Origin: an uncultured Aquimarina sp.
GTDB lineage: Bacteria; Bacteroidota; Bacteroidia; Flavobacteriales; Flavobacteriaceae
DNA: 64,000 nt
Direction of reading: 5' to 3'
NCBI GenBank assembly: GCA_947498935.1
Contig: CANMMM010000003.1
Span: 124,001-188,000 of the forward strand
Positions 24,247-33,900 of the stretch are shown piece after piece (the first letter of the stretch is position 1; each line of letters opens with the position of its first letter). Both the position numbers and the translations under genes were made by a program. Below the pieces are notes generated by a model, which had not been told where the DNA came from, made no database searches, and was given only the letters and a program-made list of their open reading frames with translations.

Positions 24247-24765
24247 TTACAGTTTAAGGTAGGTATAGAACTTCTCGAAGATGATTTTAAACCAAGCGGT
24301 ATAGGCTGCTGGTTCTGCTGCAATGGCAACTTTTACTTCTTCTAGGGGCATCCATTTCCAATCTGCTACTTCCGCTGGATTGATGATCGGAGCGCCTTCA
24401 TAATGACCTATAAGAATATGATCTAATTCATGTTCTGTGAGTCCGTTATCAAAAGGTGCTTTATAAATAAATGAAATGGTTTCTTTAAGTGGAGTTACAA
24501 ACCCCATTTCTTCTCGCAATCGCCTAGTACCTGCTTGTATATTAGTCTCTCCATCTCGCTGATGACTGCAACAAGTATTGGTCCATAATCCTGGGGAATG
24601 GTATTTATGATGTGCACGTTGTTGGAGCATTACTTCGTTTTGCTCATTGAGTACAAATACTGAAAATGCTCTGTGTAATAAGGCTTTTTCGTGCGCTTCC
24701 AACTTAGGCATTAATCCTATTGGCTCATCATTTTCGTTTACTAAAATGACTTTTTCTTCTTCCAT
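24247..24765 (-). CDS. idi: Isopentenyl-diphosphate delta-isomerase, type I
   Basis: 172 residues. The active-site Cys motif reads LWTNTCCSHQRDGE (TNTCCSHP in most enzymes; Pro is Gln here). The Nudix-like helix AGTRRLREEMGF and the catalytic Glu region EHELDHILIG follow. LMPKLEAHEKALLHRAFSVF is the N-terminal block. It converts IPP to DMAPP for quinone and carotenoid synthesis. It lies 65 bp upstream of queD on the same strand, possibly in one transcript. Confidence 0.92.
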   Translation of the reverse strand: MEEEKVILVNENDEPIGLMPKLEAHEKALLHRAFSVFVLNEQNEVMLQQRAHHKYHSPGLWTNTCCSHQRDGETNIQAGTRRLREEMGFVTPLKETISFIYKAPFDNGLTEHELDHILIGHYEGAPIINPAEVADWKWMPLEEVKVAIAAEPAAYTAWFKIIFEKFYTYLKL

Positions 24766-24871
24766 TTTTTTCTATTGCCCCAAAATTACAAAATCACAAT
24801 ACGATTACCAATTATCTGATAGATTTAGACAATAATCATCGCAATGAGGAGGCTAAGACTAGGTAAAAGAA

Positions 24872-24900
24872 AAACCGCCTAAAAATATCTTAGACGGTTT
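24872..24900 (-). terminator. Terminator of the adhesin-PorP-OmpA operon
   Basis: AAACCGCCTAA pairs with TTAGACGGTTT with one mismatch. On the minus strand TTTTTCTTTT follows. It is 59 bp past the OmpA-family stop. Confidence 0.75.
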
Positions 24901-24958
24901 CTACTCTTTTTATAACGTAGATCTATATAGTGTAATGACACTATTATAAACACAGTAC

Positions 24959-26920
24959 TTATTCAACTATAATAAACTCACTCCGTCTATTCAACTGATG
25001 ATTTTCTTTAGAACAAGGTACTTTATTCTTACAGTGATTTACTAACTCAGATTCTCCATACCCCTTGCCTGTGAGTCGGCCATTGGTGATACCTTTACTA
25101 ACGATGTAGCCTACTGTGGCCTTTGCTCTTCTGTTAGAAAGTGCTAAGTTATATTGATCATTAGCCCTACTATCGGTATGGGATCGTACTTCTATTTTCA
25201 TTTGTGGGTATTGCTGCATTACCTCAATCACTTTGGCTAGCTCTACAGCTGCATCAGGCCTGATGGTAGCGCTATCAAAATTAAAATAAATAGGATTTAA
25301 AGATAATACCTTGGCTAAATCATCTCCGATGGTGGCTTTCTTAATACTATTCTCTATTAGTAGAGGTACTGTAAGTGTAGTGGTTTTTCCTGGTGTAGTC
25401 ACTAATTTTTCTGCGGTAACATAGTTTTCTTTTTCTGCGCGTACGAAGTATTCTGAGCCACATTTTACTTCCTGTGTATATGCTGCATCTGCTCCTACTA
25501 CATGAGAGGCTATGAGATTATTACTACTATCGTATATAGCTACCTTAGCGCCTGCTAATAATTCACCCGTATCTTTATCTGTTACCACTCCTGTAAGTGT
25601 TATTTTACAGAAACTTCTTCTGTCTTCTAATTTCAGAAAGCTATAAATATCGTCTTTCCCTTTTCCTTCTTCTCTATTAGAAGAGAAATACCCTCTTTTA
25701 GATGCTTCATCTACGATAAATGCAAAGTCATCTTTCTGACTGTTTACGGGTTTACCGATATTGATTACCAAGCCTTCTTCTTCGGTTAATGGTACTAAGC
25801 GGGTTACAAATACATCGAGTCCTCCTAATCCTATATGGCCATCAGATGCAAAATACAGGTCATTATTGGTACTGATAAACGGAAAGGTTTCTTTTCCTTC
25901 TGTATTTATTTTTTTTCCTAGATTTTCGGGGGTTCCGAAACTACCATCGCTATTGATCGCTATTTTATAAAGATCCGATTGCCCTTCTCCTCCTGGCATA
26001 TCAGACGAAAAGTACAACGTTTTTTCATCTATACTTAAAGCTGGATGTGCTGTAGAAAACTCATCGCTATTAAAGGGTAATGGCTGTGGTGTAGTCCAGC
26101 TACCTTGACTGTTTTTATAAGCTCTGTATAATTGTAACTTGTTGGTTCCTTTAGCATCTTTCCCAATTTTTTTTCCATCGTAATTATTTCTGGTGAAATA
26201 TACGGTAGCACCATCTTTGGTAAAAACTGGAGTAGATTCATGGAATTTGGTATTGAGTTTTCCATCTCCAAATTTCTTTACTTCCGATAACTCGCCATTC
26301 GTAGCATTGTATTCTGCACTAAAAAGTTCTAAGAAAGACTCTTCATTCCATTGATGTATTCGCTTATTAAACAACAATGTATCTCTAGAGGAGCTAAAGA
26401 TAATATGCCTCCCAAAAAAGGCTGTTCCAAAGTCTGTGTATGCAGAGTTGATCGCTACATTTGCTATTTCGAAACGCCCAGACTGAAAATCTATACGTTC
26501 TAAATAATCTGGTTCTTCTTCAAACAACTGCCCTCTTTGATCGGTTCCTTTAGAAGCTACAAATTTTTCCATATATGTATCTGCTTCTGCATACTTTCCT
26601 ATAGACTTAAGCGTCTGTGAGTATCTAAAATAGTACTCTGGTGTTGCTTCTTCTGGATAGGATTGTATCAATTCTCCATACCATTTTGCAGCTTCCTTGA
26701 ACTGACTATTAAAATAGTAGCTATTCCCTAAATTCTGAAACAATTCTGCACTACGATATCCTTTTTCTACTACCTTGAGATAGGTTTCTTGTGCATTAAT
26801 ATATTCATATTGTTCGTATTGCTTGGTTGCTTTTTGTAGTTCTTTTTCTTGGGCAGAAACCATACCTACTATTAAACAACTGATACTTATATATAAAATG
26901 TTACGTACTTGTGTTATCAT
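24959..26920 (-). CDS. OmpA-family protein with TPR and PD40 repeats (T9SS-associated type)
   Basis: 653 residues. Signal peptide 1-23 (GMVSAQ). Residues about 28-130 are TPR-like (NLGNSYYFNSQFKEAAKWYG). Residues about 160-430 are PD40 beta-propeller blades (IIFSSSRDTLLF, PALSIDEKTLYFSSDMPGGE, YFASDGHIGLGGLDVF). Residues about 440-525 form a carboxypeptidase-regulatory-like fold (LTGVVTDKDTGELLAGAKVA). Residues about 545-653 are the OmpA C-terminal peptidoglycan-binding domain (YFNFDSATIRPDAAVELAKV, SHTDSRANDQYNLALSNRRA). This architecture resembles PorE-type periplasmic subunits of T9SS loci and the OmpA proteins encoded after PorP/SprF. It lies 33 bp after the SprF-like gene. Confidence 0.9.
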   Translation of the reverse strand: MITQVRNILYISISCLIVGMVSAQEKELQKATKQYEQYEYINAQETYLKVVEKGYRSAELFQNLGNSYYFNSQFKEAAKWYGELIQSYPEEATPEYYFRYSQTLKSIGKYAEADTYMEKFVASKGTDQRGQLFEEEPDYLERIDFQSGRFEIANVAINSAYTDFGTAFFGRHIIFSSSRDTLLFNKRIHQWNEESFLELFSAEYNATNGELSEVKKFGDGKLNTKFHESTPVFTKDGATVYFTRNNYDGKKIGKDAKGTNKLQLYRAYKNSQGSWTTPQPLPFNSDEFSTAHPALSIDEKTLYFSSDMPGGEGQSDLYKIAINSDGSFGTPENLGKKINTEGKETFPFISTNNDLYFASDGHIGLGGLDVFVTRLVPLTEEEGLVINIGKPVNSQKDDFAFIVDEASKRGYFSSNREEGKGKDDIYSFLKLEDRRSFCKITLTGVVTDKDTGELLAGAKVAIYDSSNNLIASHVVGADAAYTQEVKCGSEYFVRAEKENYVTAEKLVTTPGKTTTLTVPLLIENSIKKATIGDDLAKVLSLNPIYFNFDSATIRPDAAVELAKVIEVMQQYPQMKIEVRSHTDSRANDQYNLALSNRRAKATVGYIVSKGITNGRLTGKGYGESELVNHCKNKVPCSKENHQLNRRSEFIIVE

Positions 26921-26953
26921 GCTGGTGTGTAATTATTATATTGAGTTTCGTTT

Positions 26954-27910
26954 CTAAAAGAAACGCGGTGTAAGCATTCTGTTATATTTTTTAAATAACT
27001 CAAAACGAAGCATTACTTCATAACTTCCGTCATTAAATTGAGTTCTTCCTAATTCTGTGGTTTCTCTGTCATATGCAAATCCAATCATCATAGCATCTGA
27101 TATTTGAAAAGCTGCCATAGCACTCACAGCGGCACTCCATCTATATGCGACTCCTAAAGTTAACTTATTATTCAATAAGAAATTAGCTGAAACATCTACT
27201 TGTAGTGGGGCTCCAAACACTAATTTACTAAGCAATGCTGGCTTAAACTTTATGGCATCACTAAGGGTAAACACATGCCCTGCTATTAAATAATAATTGA
27301 CGCGTTCTTCGGCTATAAATGTAGTGGAGTCATTACTATTTACTGTGGCATCTTCATCGAAATGATCTGTTTCTAAAAGATTAGGCGCACTCAATCCGAT
27401 ATATGACTTATCTGTATGATAATATAGTCCTATTCCTAGATTAGGGCTGAATTTATTATCGATAGGTTCTGCAAAATTAGGGTCATTAATTTCGAATTGC
27501 GTAAGGCGCTGAAAATTCACATTTAATAAGTGTCCGCCAGCTTTCAATCCAAAACTAAGTTTTCCTTTTTCTGAGGTAGGGATTGTATACGAGAAATCAA
27601 TATCAAAATAGGTTTCATCTGTAGGACCAATTTCATCATTGACGATCGAGAAGCCAAGTCCTACCTTGTTATTCTCTCCAATTGGTGTATTTACAGTTAA
27701 TGTTTGTGTTCTAGGTGCACCATCTAATCCTACCCATTGGCTGCGATGTAATCCCATAACACTTACGACACCTCTACTTCCTGCATATGCAGGGTTTACA
27801 CTAATTGTGTTATACATATATTGTGTATACTGAGCGTCTTGCTGTGCATTACTTAGATTGGCAACTAAACTACAGAGCGCCAGCATACAAATTGTTAATA
27901 GTCTATTCAT
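26954..27910 (-). CDS. PorP/SprF-family type IX secretion outer-membrane protein
   Basis: 318 residues. Signal peptide 1-22 (LSNAQQ). The family start QQDAQYTQYMYNTISVNPAY, then AGSRGVVSVMGLHRSQWVGL with APRTQTLTVNTPIG, is unmistakable. The remainder is an amphipathic beta-barrel pattern. SprF is needed for secretion of the adhesin SprB in gliding flavobacteria, and relatives are usually encoded next to the large T9SS substrate they serve. Here that substrate is the 2299-residue gene directly upstream. Confidence 0.92.
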   Translation of the reverse strand: MNRLLTICMLALCSLVANLSNAQQDAQYTQYMYNTISVNPAYAGSRGVVSVMGLHRSQWVGLDGAPRTQTLTVNTPIGENNKVGLGFSIVNDEIGPTDETYFDIDFSYTIPTSEKGKLSFGLKAGGHLLNVNFQRLTQFEINDPNFAEPIDNKFSPNLGIGLYYHTDKSYIGLSAPNLLETDHFDEDATVNSNDSTTFIAEERVNYYLIAGHVFTLSDAIKFKPALLSKLVFGAPLQVDVSANFLLNNKLTLGVAYRWSAAVSAMAAFQISDAMMIGFAYDRETTELGRTQFNDGSYEVMLRFELFKKYNRMLTPRFF

Positions 27911-27936
27911 AAGATTCTTATTAGATTAGGGAATAA

Positions 27937-27944
27937 CAAATATA
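27937..27944 (-). promoter_or_regulatory. Possible internal -7 element before the SprF-like gene
   Basis: TATATTTG on the minus strand in the 53-bp gap after the adhesin gene. The -33 TTTG is not evident, so an internal promoter for the PorP and OmpA genes is only possible. Confidence 0.35.
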
Positions 27945-27963
27945 TAGTATTCCGAATAAAACT

Positions 27964-30900
27964 TTATCTATTGATATACAAGTACCCCGATTTGGTCTTG
28001 GTGCTATTGCTTGCATTTACATATTCTACTATGTAATAATAGGTTCCTACAGGTAGTTCATCTTTTTCTGCAATTGTAACTCTTCCATTACTAACGCCCT
28101 TAAATTTCGCTACTCCTGGTTGCATATATCCCTCTTTATCAAAAACCTTTACTCCCCATCGGTTAAAGATACGCAATGTGTTATCTGGAAAATCTTCTAA
28201 GCCTACAATTGTAAACTCGTCATTGATATTATCTCCATTAGGACTTACCGATGTATAGACCACAATCTCTTCTTGCTGAGCTATTTCTGTAACTGTTACA
28301 TCTTCTGCATCACCATCATTATCTAAATCAACATTGGTGGTATCTGCTACACTATCAGAAAGATCTGTTACTTCTGATCCATCTGGTGCCATTCCTATTA
28401 CTGTAGCTTGGTTACGTACATTGCCTTGCAATACATCTGCTCCGGTAAGTATATAACTCGCTGTAAAAGAGTTACTATCTGTTTCTCCCACTGCTAAATC
28501 TATAGAGTCTCCTACTACTAATACTCCGGGTAATGGATCTTCTATGATGATATTCGTGATTCTTACGTTTCCTGTATTGGTAATCGTAAATGTATAATCG
28601 ATTCTATCTCCTACATTAGGCAATTGATCACCATTTACATCTATGTACTTCCCTTCTTTTAGTAGTTCTAAGTTAGGTATTTGCGTGATCATAGAAATCG
28701 TCTCATCATTGGTAGGATCTCCATCAATATTTTCATCTACGCTAGCATCTCCACTATCGGACACATCAGTTACATCGTTTGTATTTCCTGGACTACTTCC
28801 TGTAACAGTAGCACTGTTTATCACTTGTCCGTTATCTACATCTGATTGCGTTAGCGTATATACTGCTGTAGCAACGCCAACATCTCCTGGGCCTAAAAGC
28901 GCTGGACTAAGTGCTAGTGCTACACTGCCTGTTAAAGGATCATCAATACTAATACCACTAATAGTTACACTTCCGGTATTGGTTACTGTAAAGGTATAAT
29001 CAATAGTATCTCCTTCGTTAGAACCATTTACAACCGCCGTTTTTACTAATTCTAATGTCGCAGTTTGTCCTATATTAGAAATCGTCTCATCATTGGTAGG
29101 ATCTCCATCATCATTTTCATCTACACTAGCATCTCCGCTATCCGATACATCAGTTACATCATTTGTATTTCCTGGACTACTTCCTGTAACAGTAGCACTG
29201 TTTACCACTCGACCATCGTCTACATTGGATTGAGTCAACGTATATGTTGCAGTAGCAACACCAACTTCTTCTGGATCTAAACTCGGTGGAGTAATTGAAA
29301 TCTGTGCACTACCTAATAAGGGATCAGTAATCCTAATATCATCAATAGTTACATTTCCTCTATTGGTTACTGTAAAGGTATAATCGATAGTATCACCTAC
29401 ATTCGTACCATTTACAACTGACGTTTTTACTAACTCTAAGGAAGATGTCTGAATCAAGATCGTTTCCGTATCATCTTCGAAATCGCCATCATTATCCGTA
29501 TCAGTGGTATCTGTAGTATCAGTTGGATCATCACTAACATCTGTAACATCATCCGTATTACCTGGGCTACTTCCTATAGCTGTGGCACTGTTTACTACAA
29601 ATCCTCTATTGATGTCTGATTGCTGAATAGCATAAGAACCGGTAAAAGTAGTCAAATCATCATCTCCTGCTCCTAAAGGAAGAGTACGAGTCCCTGATAA
29701 ACTACCATTTACATCTTCTAATAATGAATCTTCTATACGAATATCTCCAAGATCTACATTTCCAGTATTACGAACTACAAAAGTGTAATCGATACGATCA
29801 TTTGTATCTACAATACCATTACCATTAACATCTACATAAATTCCAGTCTTTTCTAAAGATAAATTTGGACTTTGAGTCAAGATCGTTTCCGTATCATCCT
29901 CGAAATCGCCATCATTGTCCGTATCAGTGGTATCTGTAGTATCAGTTGGATCATCACTAACATCTGTAACATCATCCGTATTACCTGGGCTACTTCCTAT
30001 AGCTGTGGCACTGTTTACTACAAATCCTCTATTGATGTCTGATTGTTGAATAGCATAAGAACCGGTAAAAGTAGTCAAATCATCATCTCCTGCTCCTAAA
30101 GGAAGAGTACGAGTCCCTGATAAACTACCATTTACATCTTCTAATAATGAATCTTCTATACGAATATCTCCAAGATCTACATTTCCAGTATTACGAACTA
30201 CAAATGTATAATCAATACGATCCCCTAAATTCACAATACCATCTCCATTAGCATCTACATAAACTCCTGTCTTTTCTAAAGATAAGTTGGGACTTTGAGT
30301 CAAGATCGTTTCCGTATCATCCTCGAAATCGCCATCATTATCCGTATCTGTAGTATCTGTAGTATCAGTTGGATCGTCACTAACATCAGTAACATCATCT
30401 GTATTGCCTGGGCTGCTTCCGATAGCTGTGGCACTGTTTACTACAAATCCTCTATTAATGTCTGATTGCTGAATCGTATAAGAACCTGTAAAAGTAGTCA
30501 AATCATCATCTCCTGCTTCTAAAGGAAGAATACGAGTCCCTGATAAACTACCATTTACATCTTCTAATAATGAATCTTCTATACGAATATCTCCAAGATC
30601 TACATTTCCTGTATTACGAACTACAAATGTATAATCAATACGATCCCCTAAATTCACAAGACCATCTCCATTAGCATCTACATAAACTCCTGTCTTTTCT
30701 AAAGATAAGTTGGGACTTTGAGTCAAGATCGTTTCCGTATCATCTTCGAAATCGCCATCATTATCCGTATCTGTAGTATCTGTAGTATCAGTTGGATCGT
30801 CACTAACATCAGTAACATCATCTGTATTGCCTGGGCTGCTTCCGATAGCTGTGGCACTGTTTACTACAAATCCTCTATTAATGTCTGATTGCTGAATCGT

Positions 30901-33900
30901 ATAAGAACCTGTAAAAGTATCCGTATCAACTAATCCTGCTCCTAAAGGAAGAGTACGCATACCTGATAAACTACCATTGGGTCCAACTAATAATGGATCT
31001 TCTATACGAATATCTCGAAGATCTACATTTCCTGTATTACGAACTACAAATGTATAATCAATACGATCCCCTAAATTCACAAGACCATCTCCATTAGCAT
31101 CTACATAAACTCCTGTCTTTTCTAAAGATAAGTTGGGACTTTGAGTCAAGATCGTTTCCGTATCATCCTCGAAATCACCATCATTATCCGTATCGGTAGT
31201 ATCTGTAGTATCAGTTGGATCATCACTAACATCTGTAACATCATCCGTATTACCTGGGCTACTTCCGATAGCTGTGGCACTGTTTACTACAAATCCGTTA
31301 TTGATGTCTGATTGCTGAATAGCATAAGAACCGGTAAAAGTAGTCAAATCATCATCTCCTGCTCCTAAAGGAAGAGTACGAGTTCCTGATAAACTACCAT
31401 TTACATCTTCTAATAATGAATCTTCTATACGAATATCTCCAAGATCTACATTTCCAGTATTACGAACTACAAATGTATAATCAATACGATCCCCTAAATT
31501 CACAAGACCATCTCCATTAGCATCTACATAAACTCCTGTCTTTTCTAAAGATAAGTTGGGACTTTGAGTCAAGATCGTTTCCGTATCATCTTCGAAATCG
31601 CCATCATTATCCGTATCGGTAGTATCTGTAGTATCAGTTGGATCGTCACTAACATCAGTAACATCATCTGTATTGCCTGGACTGCTTCCCGTAGCAGTAG
31701 CACTGTTTACTACAAATCCTCTATTAATGTCTGATTGCTGAATCGTATAAGAACCTGTAAAAGTATCCGTATCAACTAATCCTGCTCCTAAAGGAAGAGT
31801 ACGCATACCTGATAAACTACCATTGGGTCCAACTAATAATGGATCTTCTATACGAATATCTCGAAGATCTACATTTCCTGTATTACGAACTACAAAAGTG
31901 TAATCGATACGATCACCTAAATTCACAATACCATTGCCATTAACATCTACATACACTCCGGTCTTCTCTAAAGATAAATTTGGACTTTGAGTCAAGATCG
32001 TTTCCGTATCATCCTCGAAATCGCCATCATTATCCGTATCGGTAGTATCTGTAGTATCAGTTGGATCGTCACTAACATCAGTAACATCATCTGTATTGCC
32101 TGGGCTGCTTCCGATAGCTGTGGCACTGTTTACTACAAATCCTCTATTAATGTCTGATTGCTGAATAGCATAAGAACCGGTAAAAGTAGTCAAATCATCA
32201 TCTCCTGCTCCTAAAGGAAGAGTACGAGTTCCTGATAAACTACCATTTACATCTTCTAATAATGAATCTTCTATACGAATATCTCCAAGATCTACATTTC
32301 CTGTATTACGAACTACAAATGTATAATCAATACGATCCCCTAAATTCACAAGACCATCTCCATTAGCATCTACATAAACTCCTGTCTTTTCTAAAGATAA
32401 GTTGGGACTTTGAGTCAAGATCGTTTCCGTATCATCTTCGAAATCGCCATCATTATCCGTATCAGTGGTATCTGTAGTATCAGTTGGATCGTCACTAACA
32501 TCAGTAACATCATCTGTATTGCCTGGACTGCTTCCCGTAGCAGTAGCACTGTTTACTACAAATCCTCTATTAATATCTGATTGCTGAATCGTATATGAAC
32601 CTGTAAAAGTAGTCAAATCATCATCTCCTGCTCCTAGATCAATCGCACTCCCTGATAAACTACCATTGGGAGTAACTAATAATGGATCTTCTATACGAAT
32701 AGATGTAAGATCTACATTTCCGCTATTACGAACTACAAATGTATAATCAATACGATCCCCTAAATTCACAAGACCATCTCCATTAACATCTACATAAATT
32801 CCAGTCTTTTCTAAAGATAAATTTGGAGTTGGTATTTCTGTACAAAAAGATAGGTTTCCAAATCCATAACCATGTCTTACAGGACTACAAGCATCGCAAT
32901 TATCCCAAACAATGGTAATACTAGCGATTCCATTAAAACTTTCAAAGTTTACACCTAATTGACTATTCGTAATATCAGTACTTCTATTCACAGCTTCTAC
33001 AATACCTGTACTATTATCTACCGTATATGTAGCTGCTGCTGCTGCTGTGGTAAACACAGGGAAGATTTGATTCCCTAAACCATCTGTAGCGGTAATCGTA
33101 AATTTATCTCCATTACTACTAAACCTATCAATATTATACAGATCAAAGCCCATCGAGAAAATGGTAGTTCCTGCTCCAAAAGAAATCGTTTGTGTGATCC
33201 CTGGTGTAGCAGTACCCATTGTAAATAACTGTAGTACTTCTTTGTTTCCTAGAGTTGCATTAGTTCCTACCTGCGGACTAACTCCATCTGCTGTCCCAGA
33301 AGCAGATGAACTCCATCTACCTAAATCTGCTGTATTCCCTGAGAAGGCCATTGTCATATCAATACCGGACCCATCTACATTAGAAAAAGTGTCCGTGATT
33401 GTACCATCTGATGTCCAATCAAATTCATTAACCCCATTAGGTGCTGATGTATCCCAATCAAAATTGTAGACTGTACCTGCTATACACGAAGGGGTTTGGT
33501 ACATCGTAGCAGGAGTAACAAAAGTGTATCCATCTGCTCCTGCATTTACTATTGTATTTGTAACTACGGCATGTACAGAAGGGTCTGTTCCTTCTGTTTG
33601 TGTAGCCCCTGCTGGTAAATCTGTATCATCTACATCTACTGTAGCATTTCCTGGTGCTAGTGAGGTAATGACCCATACGCCATTATTTGCTGTGCGCTCT
33701 GTACGCACTATTCCATTCGCATCGGTAACTGATACATCTACTCCTGATAAGTTTAGCTCTCCATTATCTTGTACACCATTTCCATTGGTATCTATATATA
33801 ACTTTCCTGTAAGTCTAGTACATGTATTGACAGCTGCATTAGTCACTTCTGCATTCGTCCCTAATGTGTAATCAATTCCTGACTCTGTAACGAGTCCATT

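Noticed and set aside
29449-32832. CRISPR-like array, because of regular spacing
   Set aside because: The 423-bp period is an in-frame coding repeat of 141 residues; there are no short repeats with unique spacers.
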